Shown: one piece after another, positions 44,188 through 54,310 of the stretch
Position numbering within the stretch: position 1 is the first letter of the stretch
Layout: the number at the start of each line of letters is the position of its first letter
DNA from: Pseudovibrio sp. M1P-2-3
GTDB taxonomy: Bacteria; Pseudomonadota; Alphaproteobacteria; Rhizobiales; Stappiaceae
Direction of reading: 5' to 3'
Length of the DNA stretch: 64,000 nucleotides
Assembly: GCF_031501865.1 (NCBI RefSeq)
Contig: NZ_JARRCW010000001.1
Span: forward strand, 1,881,001 to 1,945,000
Position numbers and translations under genes: made by a program
The notes under the pieces: model-generated
Seen by the model: only the letters and a program-made list of their open reading frames with translations
Told to the model about the DNA's origin: nothing
The model's database searches: none

Positions 44188-47100
44188 GCGAGGCCAATGC
44201 CTTAATCCTTCACTTCCCGGGGGACTTTTCGACGTCCTACCAAGTGGAAAGTTATGGCGATAATCTCATTTTTAATGGCTCGTTCGAGCAGGACCGTCTT
44301 GAGGGAAGTCACTGGGCCTCGTTTGAGGGCGGGGAAGGTGTATCAGGTTGGACCGGAGAACGAATTGAGGTCCAAAAAGACCATTGGGGGCATCAGGCAT
44401 CCAATGGCACCCAGTGGATAGAGCTGGATGCGGAACGCGGTGTTGATATGGTCTATCAAGATGTGGAGACTGAAGCGGGGCAGCTTTATGAACTCACCTT
44501 CGATGTGTCCACCCGTTTTTACGATACCAGTACTTTTGATGTGAGCTGGAACGGACAGGTTATCTCAACCGTAGTGCCTCAAGGGCGTGAGTGGGAGACC
44601 GTGACGCTAACCGTGGAAGGAACAGGGGGAGCTGACCGTTTAGCTTTTGCGGAGTTGGCATCGCAAAATAGTGCACTTGGAGCCTTTATTGATAATGTGC
44701 AACTTCGCGCCGCTCAGGTGGTGGAAGTTGAACCTATCAGTACTCAGATTACCCTCCGTACGAGTGAGGGTTCCGAAACTATCGGCTCTTCCATTACTAT
44801 TGACCCAACCCATGATATTTCCATAAATGCCTCAAATATAAACCTCACGGAGACTGATGGCTCTGTGACAGTGCAACTTTCACAATATCTTTTGGTCGCT
44901 AACTCCGATCAAGACCTGTCTGAAGTCATTGAGATGGTGAGTGTAACACTGGAAAACTTACCGGAGGGTACAACAGCCAATTTTGGTGACTTTGGAGAAA
45001 ATGGAACCTTTTCATTTTCTGGCCCCCCCTACGAATTCCAAGCCTTAGAACTCACTCTGCCCGCTGATTTTTCCTCCGAAAATCCAGCAACTTCTATTGA
45101 AGGTGGCGTGTCAGCACGCTCCAATGAAGGAGAAACCACTCTTTCACCCTTTACTCTGCAAGTGGCAGCAGAAGCTGACTTGGCTTTTAACTATACGCAG
45201 GCTATGGATCAAACTGGGGACACGCCAAGCATCGTGCTCGCCCATACAGATACGCAGGGAGAAAACGTAGAATTGCAACTCTCCCAGTACTTTTCGGCCC
45301 AAGTTACCGACCTTGATCAATCGGAAAGCCTTACCGTATACACTTTGAGCTTATCCAACCTACCCATGGGAGCGCGCCTGTCTACAGATGGCGGGTTAAC
45401 ATTTCAAGCAAGTGAAGCGGTGAACGGAGTACTTTCTTTCAAGGGAGATGCCAGTGATCTCAGTTCGCTTGTGTTATCTTTACCGGCTATTTCCCCAGAA
45501 ACGGAAGAACTTTCCATCACTGGATCGTTGAGAGTTGAAACAGATGAAGGCGGCGACGAAACGCTAGATTTTGCTATCAGTAATGATCGCATTATTGAAG
45601 ATGCGGCGGCAATTGAAGATGGTTCGGGAGTAGGCGTCACTGTTGATGTTGGTTTTTCCGCAAGTGCATTACATACATCCCAAATCGGGTCGGACTGGGA
45701 TCAAGCCGAAGCCGTCACTATCGCGTTCGACAGGCTACCGGAAGGTACTTTTTCCAATGTTGGTACACTTGATCTGGATGGCCTCACATGGACAGGCACC
45801 ATTAATGAGGCTAACGATTTAAGCCTTACATTCCCGCAAGACTATTCCACCTCCAATCTTGCCGGGATAGGCAACGACAATTTGATCGTCAACGGGTCAT
45901 TCGAAGACGCGGATCTGGGTAGCCGCTCATGGGGTTCGTTTGTTGATGGTGTGGGTGTTGCTGGCTGGGAAGGCGGGCGTATTGAGATACAAGATGAAGG
46001 TCTTGGGTTCAACGCCACCGATGGTAGACAGTGGATGGAACTGGACGCAGAGCGGGAGGTGGACACCATCTATCAAGATATCCAGACAGAGGCCGGACAG
46101 ACTTATCAGCTTACTTTTGATGTGGCCACCCGTGTGTGGGAATCCAGTACTTTCGATGTGGTATGGAATGGTGAATCCATTGCCACAGTCAATCCTGCAT
46201 GGGGGCAGGGGTGGTCAACGATAACGCTTTCAGTAGAAGGGACTGGCGGGGTTGACAGATTAGCATTTACTGAACTGGCTTCACAAAACAACGCTTTTGG
46301 GGCTCTGATCGATAATGTTGGACTATTTGAAACCGGTGTTGTGGAAGATAAACCCATAGAGCTAACGACTTCTATCAATACAACGGGAGATCCACTCACC
46401 TTTGAAAGCTCGCTGGTTATCGAGCCCACAGTCGATATTGCCATTGAAACCCGTGACTTTAACCTACAAGAGACGGATGCGGAGATTATCATTAATCCGG
46501 CCGATCACGTTGCCATTGTTACTACCGATAGTGACGGGTCGGAGATGTTGGAGACGATTTCTATGGTTATCTCCAATTTTCCTGAAGAGGCAACTGCCAG
46601 TCATGGAACAGTAGATGCCGACGGCAATTATCAGTTCACTGGAATTCCTGCTGAGTTTGAGAGTCTAACCCTGACTTTCGCTCGCGATTACGCCACCCAA
46701 TCCGACCAAGGCCCCTTGATTGGGGAAGTTAGTGCGACCTCTAATGAGGGTGTAAGTACAACTTCCTCCTTTAAAGTTGATATCGCCGTTGAAGGAGATT
46801 TAGAGCTTAACTATTCTCAGGCCATGGACCTGAGTAGCGGCAAGGCCACAATCACTCTTCAGGAAACGGGTCAGGGCAGTGAGGGGCTCAATATTTCGCT
46901 TGGTGATTACTTTAATGCACAGGTCACGGATCAGGATCACTCCGAGAACATTGTCACTCTAACTCTTTTGATGAATGGGCTGCCTGAGGGAACTCTGCTC
47001 TCAACCGACGGGGGAACAACGTTCCAAAACACCGGCATTTCAAATGGTACCTTAGATTACTGGGGTGCGCATAATGAAATAAGCGAGGTAGTCCTGAAAC

Positions 47101-50100
47101 TTCCAGCTGATTTTTCGACAACTAATCCCGCCAGTGAATTAAATGGGCAATTGACAGTCAATACGGATGAGCATGGAGTTGCTACTAAAGTCTTCACCGT
47201 CGCTGTGAAACACGACGCAGATATTCAATTGAGTGCCAATGACATCACAGCCTATGAAGATGCCAGTGGGGCTGGTGTGGTTGTGGACTTGAACATCAGT
47301 GCCTCAATAACTGATGCAGATGGATCCGAAGGGTCCAACCAGACAGCGGACACAGTTACTATTACCTTTGAGAACTTGCCCTCCTCGACAGGCGCTTCCC
47401 ATGGCTCCTTGAATACGCAAAGCGGCGTGTGGACCGGATCTGTGCAAGAGGCCAACGCCCTATCTCTTGAATTTGCCGAGCACTATTCCACCACCAGTCC
47501 ACCAGAGGGAATAGCTGCTGGACCTATTAGCTATGATATCAAAATTGTTACTCCTGAGGGAGAGCGTTCCACTTCAGCCTCTATGACAATCAACGCTCAG
47601 GAAGATATAGAGTTAACCTATGAGAATATAACCACTACAGAAGACAGCTACACCGAACTTCCTTTCAACCTCAGCGTTGAGGTGCTGGATACGGATCTCT
47701 CCGAGATACAACAGGAACCCATTCAGATTCACTTTACAGGACTGCCTGACCCCGCGTTTTTCAATGGCGGTACTTTTGAGGCAGAAGCCGGACTATGGCA
47801 GGGAACTGTTGCAGAGTTTGAAGCTCTCGCTCTTTCAGGTGTGCCTCAGCATTTTTCCGGAAAGATAACTGCACAGATCACGGCAACTTCCAATGAGGGC
47901 AGTGATACAGCCACTTTTGCTATTGGCGTTCTACCCGTAGCGGAGCCCTCAATCACCCTGTCTGTCACTGCGCAAGCCTCTGAAGGGGACATTCGGATCG
48001 TGAAGGAAGAGACTCCGTTTACGGTGCACATTGCAGCCAATACAGCGGATATGGATGGTTCTGAAATGCTGTCCTTTGTTGTCCTATCCAATACCCCGCA
48101 AGGTTGGTTGACCACGACGTCTGACGGCAGTGTGGACCTTAACGCGTTTTCCTCTGGGGCAGAGTTTATTCAATCAGCTAATTATGATGCAAATAGCGGT
48201 GATTTGACCATTACTCTAGTGGAAGATTTAGTGGAATGGTCTGGTGATTTGACCCTGACCCCCAGTGCAAATGAATCTTTGGATGTAGAAAGCCTGATGG
48301 GTGGCGAGCTGACGGTAACTGTCACAAGTGTGGACCGCGCCACGGGCCTTCCAGATTCTGTAGAGACTGCCAGCAGTTTCGTTGATGTGGACGTAGATGC
48401 AGTCATAGATAAACCATTGTTGAAGGATCAAGATCGCACCCTCACGGAAGATCTAGATTCTCTGGGGAACTCCAAAATTCGTATTACCCAGCTTAAACTA
48501 GGTGATACAGATGGCTCTGAAAAGTATGGCGCTCTCACACTGACCATTACAGCGGACGAGACCGGTTCCCAAGAGTTCTCGATCTCTGATAGCGTGACGT
48601 TGTACTCTTCGGCAAGTTCCCAAAAGGGCTCGATTGTTCTACTTCACAGTGACGCCGCTCAGGCAACCTATTCGGTTACCCAACCGGAAAACGTCAGTGA
48701 TGCTCAATTTGAAGGTTTCGTTAAAAACCTGCGTATCTCCTACCCGCAAAACTTTAGCGGCGTATTCAGTGTGGATGGCAAGCTGGACGTTCATGAAACA
48801 ATCGCAGAGGGTGATAATGAATATGATCTGACAGATAATTCAATTGAAATTGCCTTCGATACTACGATTACGGTACAGCCGAAAGCTGAAGCTCTGCTGA
48901 CAGTGACAGTCAGTCCTGCTGAAGATGGCTTCAGCACCTCACCTCAAGCAGATCTTACAAAAAGTGTTTCCGCGACTGTTGGGCAAGATGCACCAACCGT
49001 AGAGATCTACGAGGACAGCTCCTTCACACTTCAAGTGCAGGCTGCAACACCTGATAAAGATGGTTCCGAAGATCTATTTGAGATTTTGATCAATAATGTG
49101 CCCAACGAATGGTTTGCCTATAGTGACCAAGGTACTGTTGATCCCACCCTATTTGGGGCAGATGCGGACAAAGTTGAAAGCGCCACATATGACGCCCAGA
49201 CCGGCCAGCTTACATTGGTCATGGAACAGGGAGTACAGGAATTTGAAGGTGCATTGCTTCTCACTCCTATTGCCCACGACGACCGAGATGTGGATGCAGC
49301 AGATAGTCTGAAAGGACAAGATTCCAGTGGCTTCTTTGGTGATATATCCGTAGATTTGACAGTAACCGATACCCGCAATATGGAAGCTAGCCTACAAAAT
49401 ACTACTACGGTTTCTGTTTCTGTGGATGTTAATGTGGAAGCGGTAAATGACCTCTCCACTTTAGGGGATGTTTTTGCGGTGACTGAAGCTGCAGTAGATG
49501 CTGCAGGTGGTTGGTTACCCATTCCCCTTTCTCCACAAAACCCGGATGTGGAAGGTTCCGAAACCATTGAAACGGTAGGTATTTATGGCATTCCTAGAGG
49601 CGTTGTTGTCTTTTACGAAAATGAGACAGGAGCCTTAACACCTGCGAAACTTATGGGAGTTGATACCACTACTGGAACAACAGACTGGGCTTTGGAAAAT
49701 GGCCAGTGGAGTAGTGCAGTTCTACGTGGGATACCGGAACATTTTTCAGGTGTACTGACATCAGACCCAGTGTCAGGGCAACCTATACGCAGTGATGATG
49801 GTACGACCTCAATTACTGCCCGTGTTCTCACTCGTGAGTTTAATGATGGTGAAACCGGACAGACCGATACGGGTCAGTTGGTTATTGAGGTCACTCCGTC
49901 CATTGACGGTGGTCAACCGGACCAAACTTTCAATGCTTTTGAAGATCAGGCCTTCCGGCCAAATCTTGATGGAAATCTCATTGATATTTCGGATGATTCT
50001 CCTGAAGAGCTTATCGGGGATGTCGTCTTAAGCCTTGATGAGGGAGCGACCAATTCAGTTGGACAGGAAGTACGCTTTTTCCTTGGCGTTGATGAGCCAA

Positions 50101-53100
50101 GTGCAGAGGAGATCTTTGCCAATGAAGCTGGCGAACTGCGCATCGATTCAAGTAGAATTGGTGAGTTGTACATCTTACCTCCCAAAGACAGTAATGAGGA
50201 CTTTTCTTTGGGTGTTGAATACAGCATTCGCGAATCTACTAATCCAGATGGGCCTACAAAAACCGAGAGTGGTACCTTAAATATTAATGTAAAAGGGGTC
50301 GCGGATACACCGGAAGTTACTGCCCCGGAAGAGGCCTACGTTGGCAACGACAATAGTACCTTCCTTCTTGATAGCTCAGTTGGAGGCGAGGCAGGTGCAG
50401 CCACACGTCTTGGCGGTATGATGACCGAGCTTATGCCCGACGGTATCAACTATGATGGCTCAGAAAATCTCTACTTCGTTATCACAGGCGACAGTCTGTC
50501 CACAATGGCCCAACAAAATGGACCAACCGTAGCAGCCCCTGCCGTCTCTTTCGTAAACGGAGTGGATACCGGTGCGGGGGCGGTCATCGTTTCGGCATCT
50601 GATATCGGCAATCTGAGTTTCATCCCTGTCAATGTCGAGGGTACCACAGACTACGAGTTTACGTTGCGCGCTATCGTGGTTGAAGATGATGAAAAAGTCC
50701 CTACAGGAACATCTGTAATCGAGGCTTCAGCCCTACCCGGCGTTGCCATTTCTGAAGCAGACTTCTTTGTCCGTGTTACGGATCAAAATGGTCACAATGG
50801 TGTCGGCGGAGGTGGCTACGGTTCTAATCCTCCCGTTACTCCAGAGCTGCCCGAGCCGCCGGATGTGGCCATCTCCCCCATCGTTGGGAGCGAGGACGAA
50901 GAAGCTATGTTTAACGTAATTCTCAATAATTATGGCGGGGATTTCTCGCAGATTCCGCAAGAGGGTTCCATCGAAATTACAGGAGTGCCTCAAGGATCGG
51001 TGATCCGTGCAGAGCCGGCTGATGCGGTCAGCTATAACCCTATTTCGGGTTCCTACTTCATAAACCATGCTTCTGCAAATTCAGAGACCAACTACTACAT
51101 AGAGTTTCCCGAGAATATGTCGAGCGCAGACTCGCCAGTAGATGGTCTAGAAACCATGTCTGTTCTTTCACAGTCTCTAAATGCCCGGTTCGGACTTTAT
51201 GAAAGTGTTGAGCAGGTCACCAGTGTTTACATTGATCCAGTGGCGGATGGCCCAACAGTGCAAGTCCACTCTTCAGGAGGCTATGAGGACACGGCCATTC
51301 CCATCGTGATCTCCGTGGGACTAGTGGATCAAGGAGAAACACTGGGCGATGGTATAGAACTCTCCCTTCAGGCAAACCAAGGCGTTCTTGCGGATAGCAA
51401 CGGAGCACCACTCGTTCCCAGCAGTGTATCCAATGGTCAATTGTACTATGAAGTATCCAGTGATACCACAAATCTCACCTTGCTCCCCACTTTGCACCTG
51501 CATGGCGATATTCCTATAACTGTAACAGCCACCTCAGTGGAACCTAACGGAGACAGCGCCTCCACCACTTCAACAGTGACAGTACCTGTGGAAGCGGTCG
51601 CAGATGTCGGCATTGTTACCTTCGATTCTCATCTTGAGACAGGTGTTGAGGATGGAGAAGAATTGCCAGTAGCCGCAACGCTAGAGGATGTGAGTTTGCT
51701 GGTTGACAACGTCATCGCAACCTCCACGCCTGATGTGGATGGATCTGAGGTTTACAGTGTAACACTTGCAGGCCTTCCTGATTTTCTGAGTGTGAATGTG
51801 GGCACTGACAACGGACTTGACGAAAGTGGCCTGCGCAGCTTCACCATGACCCCTGAAGAATATGCTCTCCTTGAGATTAGCCTTACTGAAGCGAATGTTC
51901 ATATGGACGGCGTCACGTTACCCGAACAGGTACGATTGACGGTGGAAGTGAATACTCTGGAATTATCTAATGGGGATACCAACACAGGGTCTGCGGATTT
52001 TCTCTTCAAAGTCCTTCCGGATGCTGATGCTCCAAACGTCAGCGTAACCAGTACCGAAACAGGGGAAGATGTTGCCATTGCTCTCGAAATCTCAGGGGAA
52101 TTGAGCGATACATCTGAAGTTCTAAGCCACTTTATCATTCGAGATATCCCGGACGGGGCACAAATCTTAGTGGACGGGGCGGCCATTGCCACTGGACCCG
52201 AAGAGGCACATATTGAGGCTGCAGGCATTAATAGTGTCAGTTTCAAACCTGCTCCCGACAGCGCTGAGACGATTACATTACAAATTGTGTCTGTCTCATT
52301 GGAGCCTACAGTCGAAGATCCTTCAGCAGCCAACGCCACTGAAGAATCCGAACCGGCTGCGCTTACCATCACCGTTACTCCTCAAGCAGATGTAGATCTG
52401 CAAGTTGATGTGGCTGATGTGGCGCAAAGCGGTAGCGTTCTGGAGGTTGATTTTGGTCTAAGTGCCATCGTGACAGACAGTGTGGGGCCAGAAACTGAAC
52501 ATCTGGAAGTCATTACACTATCATTTAATAATCTACCAGAAGGTGCCACTTTTAATAGTGGTAGTTTGTCTGCAGATGGGCAGGAGCTCTCTCTCTCTCG
52601 TGGCTCCTATGGCAGTGATCAGGCCTTTGTCAGCGCCCTTGCGGCTATCGTGGCCCTTGTGCCTGCAGATTTCTTTGGGGAGATTAGTGGTACAGCCCAA
52701 GCAACAACCAGTGAAGGGAAAGGCTCTGTCGTCGATTTTAGTACCACGATCAATGCCCAGCCACACGCTAACGCTGACACAGTGCTGGACGGTCAAGGGT
52801 ACGGAAACTTCACAATCACTGAAACCAGCCTGCTGGAAAATTATAGTGATCCAGACTCGCAGAATCTCTCCGTAATCAACCTGCAAACCAACTCCAGCAA
52901 CGCATCCCTTGCACAAGGGGAAGATGCCGGAACATGGGTTCTAACAGTAGCAGAAGGCTTTGAGGGGCAAGTAGACCTTACATACCAAGTTACTGACAAT
53001 GAAAACTCACCCGCTCAGGTGGATGCCGTGGCCACTGTTCTGGCTGATAACGAGCTTGAGTTACAGATGAGCGCTACGGATTTACAAGTTGATGTGGCCG

Positions 53101-53693
53101 ATGGTGAGAGTGCAAATCTCCTAAGCAATGTTACGGGGTCAGAAGACACGTTTGATGTGGCAGAGGGAACCAGCGGAAATGATGCTGTTATCATTGATGA
53201 GAGTTCCACATACGCTGACGTTGATGCATTTAGTACTCTTGGCGGACAAGATCTTGTAGACCTGAGTTTTGCCTATGAAGGCTATACGGTCAATCTTGGC
53301 TCGGGGAATGATATTGCTATCGGTTCAAGCGGTGCAGATACTCTTGTTGGAGGTCTTGGACGTGATATTCTGGATGGCGGCTTGGGGGGGGATACTTTGA
53401 TTGGCGGTGAAGGGGCTGATAATTTCTTGATCAATAATCTCGATGCCCTTGACGCCATCGCCGACTACTCTGCCGAACAAGGAGATGTAATTGACCTCTC
53501 TGCCCTATTAGAAGTAAACGGTGATGTGAGTGACTTTGTTCAATTCAATAATAATACTGGAGAGATCAGCGTGGATCAAGATGGTACAGGCAGTCAACAG
53601 GGTTACGAGGTCGCTGTCACTTTGGATATGATTCCCACTAACGTGATTATTAACGTCACAGACGATTCCAGTGATGGAAATGTCATTTTGTAG
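43989..53693 (+). CDS. Giant RTX adhesin, C-terminal part with type I secretion signal
   Basis: The continuation of the same protein, in the -1 register, open from 43914; the first in-frame ATG is at 43989 but no ribosome site precedes it. Joined with the N-terminal part the protein would have about 4,185 residues. It carries supermodules 2 and 3 (each about 540 residues with a DUF642-like lectin core), then a long run of varied Ig/cadherin-like modules with acidic DxDxSE motifs (DLDQSE, DTDGSEK) that probably bind calcium. At the C-terminus (about 53290-53410) come RTX nonapeptides (GGLGRDILDGGLGGDTLIGG) and the terminal type I secretion target region. Family: LapA/BapA-like biofilm adhesins. 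No type I exporter genes occur in the window. Confidence 0.9.
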   Translation: MGVEDTPGQGTSVHLGISAAITDLDLSEGDGDTPDTVSIQFDRLPDGTSANGGVLDVESLTWQGSVSEANALILHFPGDFSTSYQVESYGDNLIFNGSFEQDRLEGSHWASFEGGEGVSGWTGERIEVQKDHWGHQASNGTQWIELDAERGVDMVYQDVETEAGQLYELTFDVSTRFYDTSTFDVSWNGQVISTVVPQGREWETVTLTVEGTGGADRLAFAELASQNSALGAFIDNVQLRAAQVVEVEPISTQITLRTSEGSETIGSSITIDPTHDISINASNINLTETDGSVTVQLSQYLLVANSDQDLSEVIEMVSVTLENLPEGTTANFGDFGENGTFSFSGPPYEFQALELTLPADFSSENPATSIEGGVSARSNEGETTLSPFTLQVAAEADLAFNYTQAMDQTGDTPSIVLAHTDTQGENVELQLSQYFSAQVTDLDQSESLTVYTLSLSNLPMGARLSTDGGLTFQASEAVNGVLSFKGDASDLSSLVLSLPAISPETEELSITGSLRVETDEGGDETLDFAISNDRIIEDAAAIEDGSGVGVTVDVGFSASALHTSQIGSDWDQAEAVTIAFDRLPEGTFSNVGTLDLDGLTWTGTINEANDLSLTFPQDYSTSNLAGIGNDNLIVNGSFEDADLGSRSWGSFVDGVGVAGWEGGRIEIQDEGLGFNATDGRQWMELDAEREVDTIYQDIQTEAGQTYQLTFDVATRVWESSTFDVVWNGESIATVNPAWGQGWSTITLSVEGTGGVDRLAFTELASQNNAFGALIDNVGLFETGVVEDKPIELTTSINTTGDPLTFESSLVIEPTVDIAIETRDFNLQETDAEIIINPADHVAIVTTDSDGSEMLETISMVISNFPEEATASHGTVDADGNYQFTGIPAEFESLTLTFARDYATQSDQGPLIGEVSATSNEGVSTTSSFKVDIAVEGDLELNYSQAMDLSSGKATITLQETGQGSEGLNISLGDYFNAQVTDQDHSENIVTLTLLMNGLPEGTLLSTDGGTTFQNTGISNGTLDYWGAHNEISEVVLKLPADFSTTNPASELNGQLTVNTDEHGVATKVFTVAVKHDADIQLSANDITAYEDASGAGVVVDLNISASITDADGSEGSNQTADTVTITFENLPSSTGASHGSLNTQSGVWTGSVQEANALSLEFAEHYSTTSPPEGIAAGPISYDIKIVTPEGERSTSASMTINAQEDIELTYENITTTEDSYTELPFNLSVEVLDTDLSEIQQEPIQIHFTGLPDPAFFNGGTFEAEAGLWQGTVAEFEALALSGVPQHFSGKITAQITATSNEGSDTATFAIGVLPVAEPSITLSVTAQASEGDIRIVKEETPFTVHIAANTADMDGSEMLSFVVLSNTPQGWLTTTSDGSVDLNAFSSGAEFIQSANYDANSGDLTITLVEDLVEWSGDLTLTPSANESLDVESLMGGELTVTVTSVDRATGLPDSVETASSFVDVDVDAVIDKPLLKDQDRTLTEDLDSLGNSKIRITQLKLGDTDGSEKYGALTLTITADETGSQEFSISDSVTLYSSASSQKGSIVLLHSDAAQATYSVTQPENVSDAQFEGFVKNLRISYPQNFSGVFSVDGKLDVHETIAEGDNEYDLTDNSIEIAFDTTITVQPKAEALLTVTVSPAEDGFSTSPQADLTKSVSATVGQDAPTVEIYEDSSFTLQVQAATPDKDGSEDLFEILINNVPNEWFAYSDQGTVDPTLFGADADKVESATYDAQTGQLTLVMEQGVQEFEGALLLTPIAHDDRDVDAADSLKGQDSSGFFGDISVDLTVTDTRNMEASLQNTTTVSVSVDVNVEAVNDLSTLGDVFAVTEAAVDAAGGWLPIPLSPQNPDVEGSETIETVGIYGIPRGVVVFYENETGALTPAKLMGVDTTTGTTDWALENGQWSSAVLRGIPEHFSGVLTSDPVSGQPIRSDDGTTSITARVLTREFNDGETGQTDTGQLVIEVTPSIDGGQPDQTFNAFEDQAFRPNLDGNLIDISDDSPEELIGDVVLSLDEGATNSVGQEVRFFLGVDEPSAEEIFANEAGELRIDSSRIGELYILPPKDSNEDFSLGVEYSIRESTNPDGPTKTESGTLNINVKGVADTPEVTAPEEAYVGNDNSTFLLDSSVGGEAGAATRLGGMMTELMPDGINYDGSENLYFVITGDSLSTMAQQNGPTVAAPAVSFVNGVDTGAGAVIVSASDIGNLSFIPVNVEGTTDYEFTLRAIVVEDDEKVPTGTSVIEASALPGVAISEADFFVRVTDQNGHNGVGGGGYGSNPPVTPELPEPPDVAISPIVGSEDEEAMFNVILNNYGGDFSQIPQEGSIEITGVPQGSVIRAEPADAVSYNPISGSYFINHASANSETNYYIEFPENMSSADSPVDGLETMSVLSQSLNARFGLYESVEQVTSVYIDPVADGPTVQVHSSGGYEDTAIPIVISVGLVDQGETLGDGIELSLQANQGVLADSNGAPLVPSSVSNGQLYYEVSSDTTNLTLLPTLHLHGDIPITVTATSVEPNGDSASTTSTVTVPVEAVADVGIVTFDSHLETGVEDGEELPVAATLEDVSLLVDNVIATSTPDVDGSEVYSVTLAGLPDFLSVNVGTDNGLDESGLRSFTMTPEEYALLEISLTEANVHMDGVTLPEQVRLTVEVNTLELSNGDTNTGSADFLFKVLPDADAPNVSVTSTETGEDVAIALEISGELSDTSEVLSHFIIRDIPDGAQILVDGAAIATGPEEAHIEAAGINSVSFKPAPDSAETITLQIVSVSLEPTVEDPSAANATEESEPAALTITVTPQADVDLQVDVADVAQSGSVLEVDFGLSAIVTDSVGPETEHLEVITLSFNNLPEGATFNSGSLSADGQELSLSRGSYGSDQAFVSALAAIVALVPADFFGEISGTAQATTSEGKGSVVDFSTTINAQPHANADTVLDGQGYGNFTITETSLLENYSDPDSQNLSVINLQTNSSNASLAQGEDAGTWVLTVAEGFEGQVDLTYQVTDNENSPAQVDAVATVLADNELELQMSATDLQVDVADGESANLLSNVTGSEDTFDVAEGTSGNDAVIIDESSTYADVDAFSTLGGQDLVDLSFAYEGYTVNLGSGNDIAIGSSGADTLVGGLGRDILDGGLGGDTLIGGEGADNFLINNLDALDAIADYSAEQGDVIDLSALLEVNGDVSDFVQFNNNTGEISVDQDGTGSQQGYEVAVTLDMIPTNVIINVTDDSSDGNVIL
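44262..44710 (+). repeat. DUF642-like module, copy 2
   Basis: NLIFNGSFEQ to FIDNVQLRA, with GWTGERIEVQK and FDVSTRFYDTSTFDVSWNGQ. It begins 1,637 bases after copy 1, one short of a multiple of three, which independently shows the missing base between them. Confidence 0.85.
45879..46335 (+). repeat. DUF642-like module, copy 3
   Basis: NLIVNGSFED to LIDNVGLFE, with GWEGGRIEIQD and FDVATRVWESSTFDVVWNGE. It begins 1,617 bases (exactly 539 codons) after copy 2, so the frame is kept here. Confidence 0.85.
53290..53415 (+). repeat. RTX calcium-binding nonapeptide repeats
   Basis: Four to five GGxGxDxUx-type repeats: LGSGNDIAI, GSSGADTLV, GGLGRDILD, GGLGGDTLI and GGEGADNFL. They fold on calcium outside the cell and precede the type I secretion signal. 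An eight-G tract lies inside them at 53384-53391 and is in frame. Confidence 0.92.
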
Positions 53694-53717
53694 AGGGTGA
53701 CAATCCTCCCACCTGGG

Positions 53718-53745
53718 CCTTGGCAAACTCGAGTATTTGCCAAGG
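53718..53745 (+). terminator. Hairpin after the adhesin gene
   Basis: CCTTGGCAAA and TTTGCCAAGG form a perfect 10-bp stem with an 8-base loop 25 bases after the adhesin stop. No T-run follows. The rest of the gap up to the IS630 start shows nothing else. Confidence 0.6.
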
Positions 53746-53881
53746 ATTGGGTTTAGGTGGAAAGTACAGGCATTCGAATAAAGAGCACGTAGACTTTAAA
53801 GCAATGAGGCGCAACGCTGAATCGATTGGGGATTCCCAATCAGGTTGATTTGTGATTTACTCCTTTTAGGGAGGAGATCAC

Positions 53882-54310
53882 ATGGGCCGGCCACTTTCAC
53901 TTGATTTACGCCTTCGCTTTAAAAGGCTCATTTTATCCGGGATGAGCGGGCGTGAAGCAGCACGCCGCCTGCTGATCTCTCCAGCATCAGGATCTCGCTT
54001 GGCCCGTAAAGTTCGGGAGGGGCAGAGTTTAATCCCGGTCAGGACAGGGCGCCCAAAGGGAGGCGGAAAATTGGAGCCCTACCTCTCCTTCTTGCGCGAG
54101 CTGGTCAATCAAGACGGAGATATCACGTTGATGGAGTTATGTGATGCACTTTTCATGGCTGAGGGAGTGAGGGTTCACCATACTTCCGTCTCCAAGGCTT
54201 TGCGCCGTCTTGGCTACACCTATAAAAAAAATCGTTGGTGGCAACCGAGCGTGGCAAACTCCATGTACAAAATGCCAGAGATGAATGGCGCCACACCCGT
54301 CAGCCTATAA
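53882..54310 (+). CDS. IS630 transposase ORF A
   Basis: 142 residues with strong ribosome site GGGAGGAG. It has a helix-turn-helix start ([20 protein letters not shown], then [20 protein letters not shown]) and [11 protein letters not shown] at the frameshift point. Alone it lacks the catalytic core. The active enzyme should be the A-B fusion made by -1 slippage at the A8 run 54224-54231. Confidence 0.9.
   Translation: MGRPLSLDLRLRFKRLILSGMSGREAARRLLISPASGSRLARKVREGQSLIPVRTGRPKGGGKLEPYLSFLRELVNQDGDITLMELCDALFMAEGVRVHHTSVSKALRRLGYTYKKNRWWQPSVANSMYKMPEMNGATPVSL
54224..54231 (+). promoter_or_regulatory. A8 slippery sequence for -1 frameshifting in IS630
   Basis: TAT followed by eight As and TCG. 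In the -1 register the reading continues [11 protein letters not shown], the usual IS630 linker between the two ORFs. Confidence 0.75.

Noticed and set aside
41137-53693. Periodic sequence suggesting a CRISPR or satellite array
   Set aside because: The repeats are about 1.6 kb, diverged and in coding frame; they are protein modules, not short DNA repeats with spacers.
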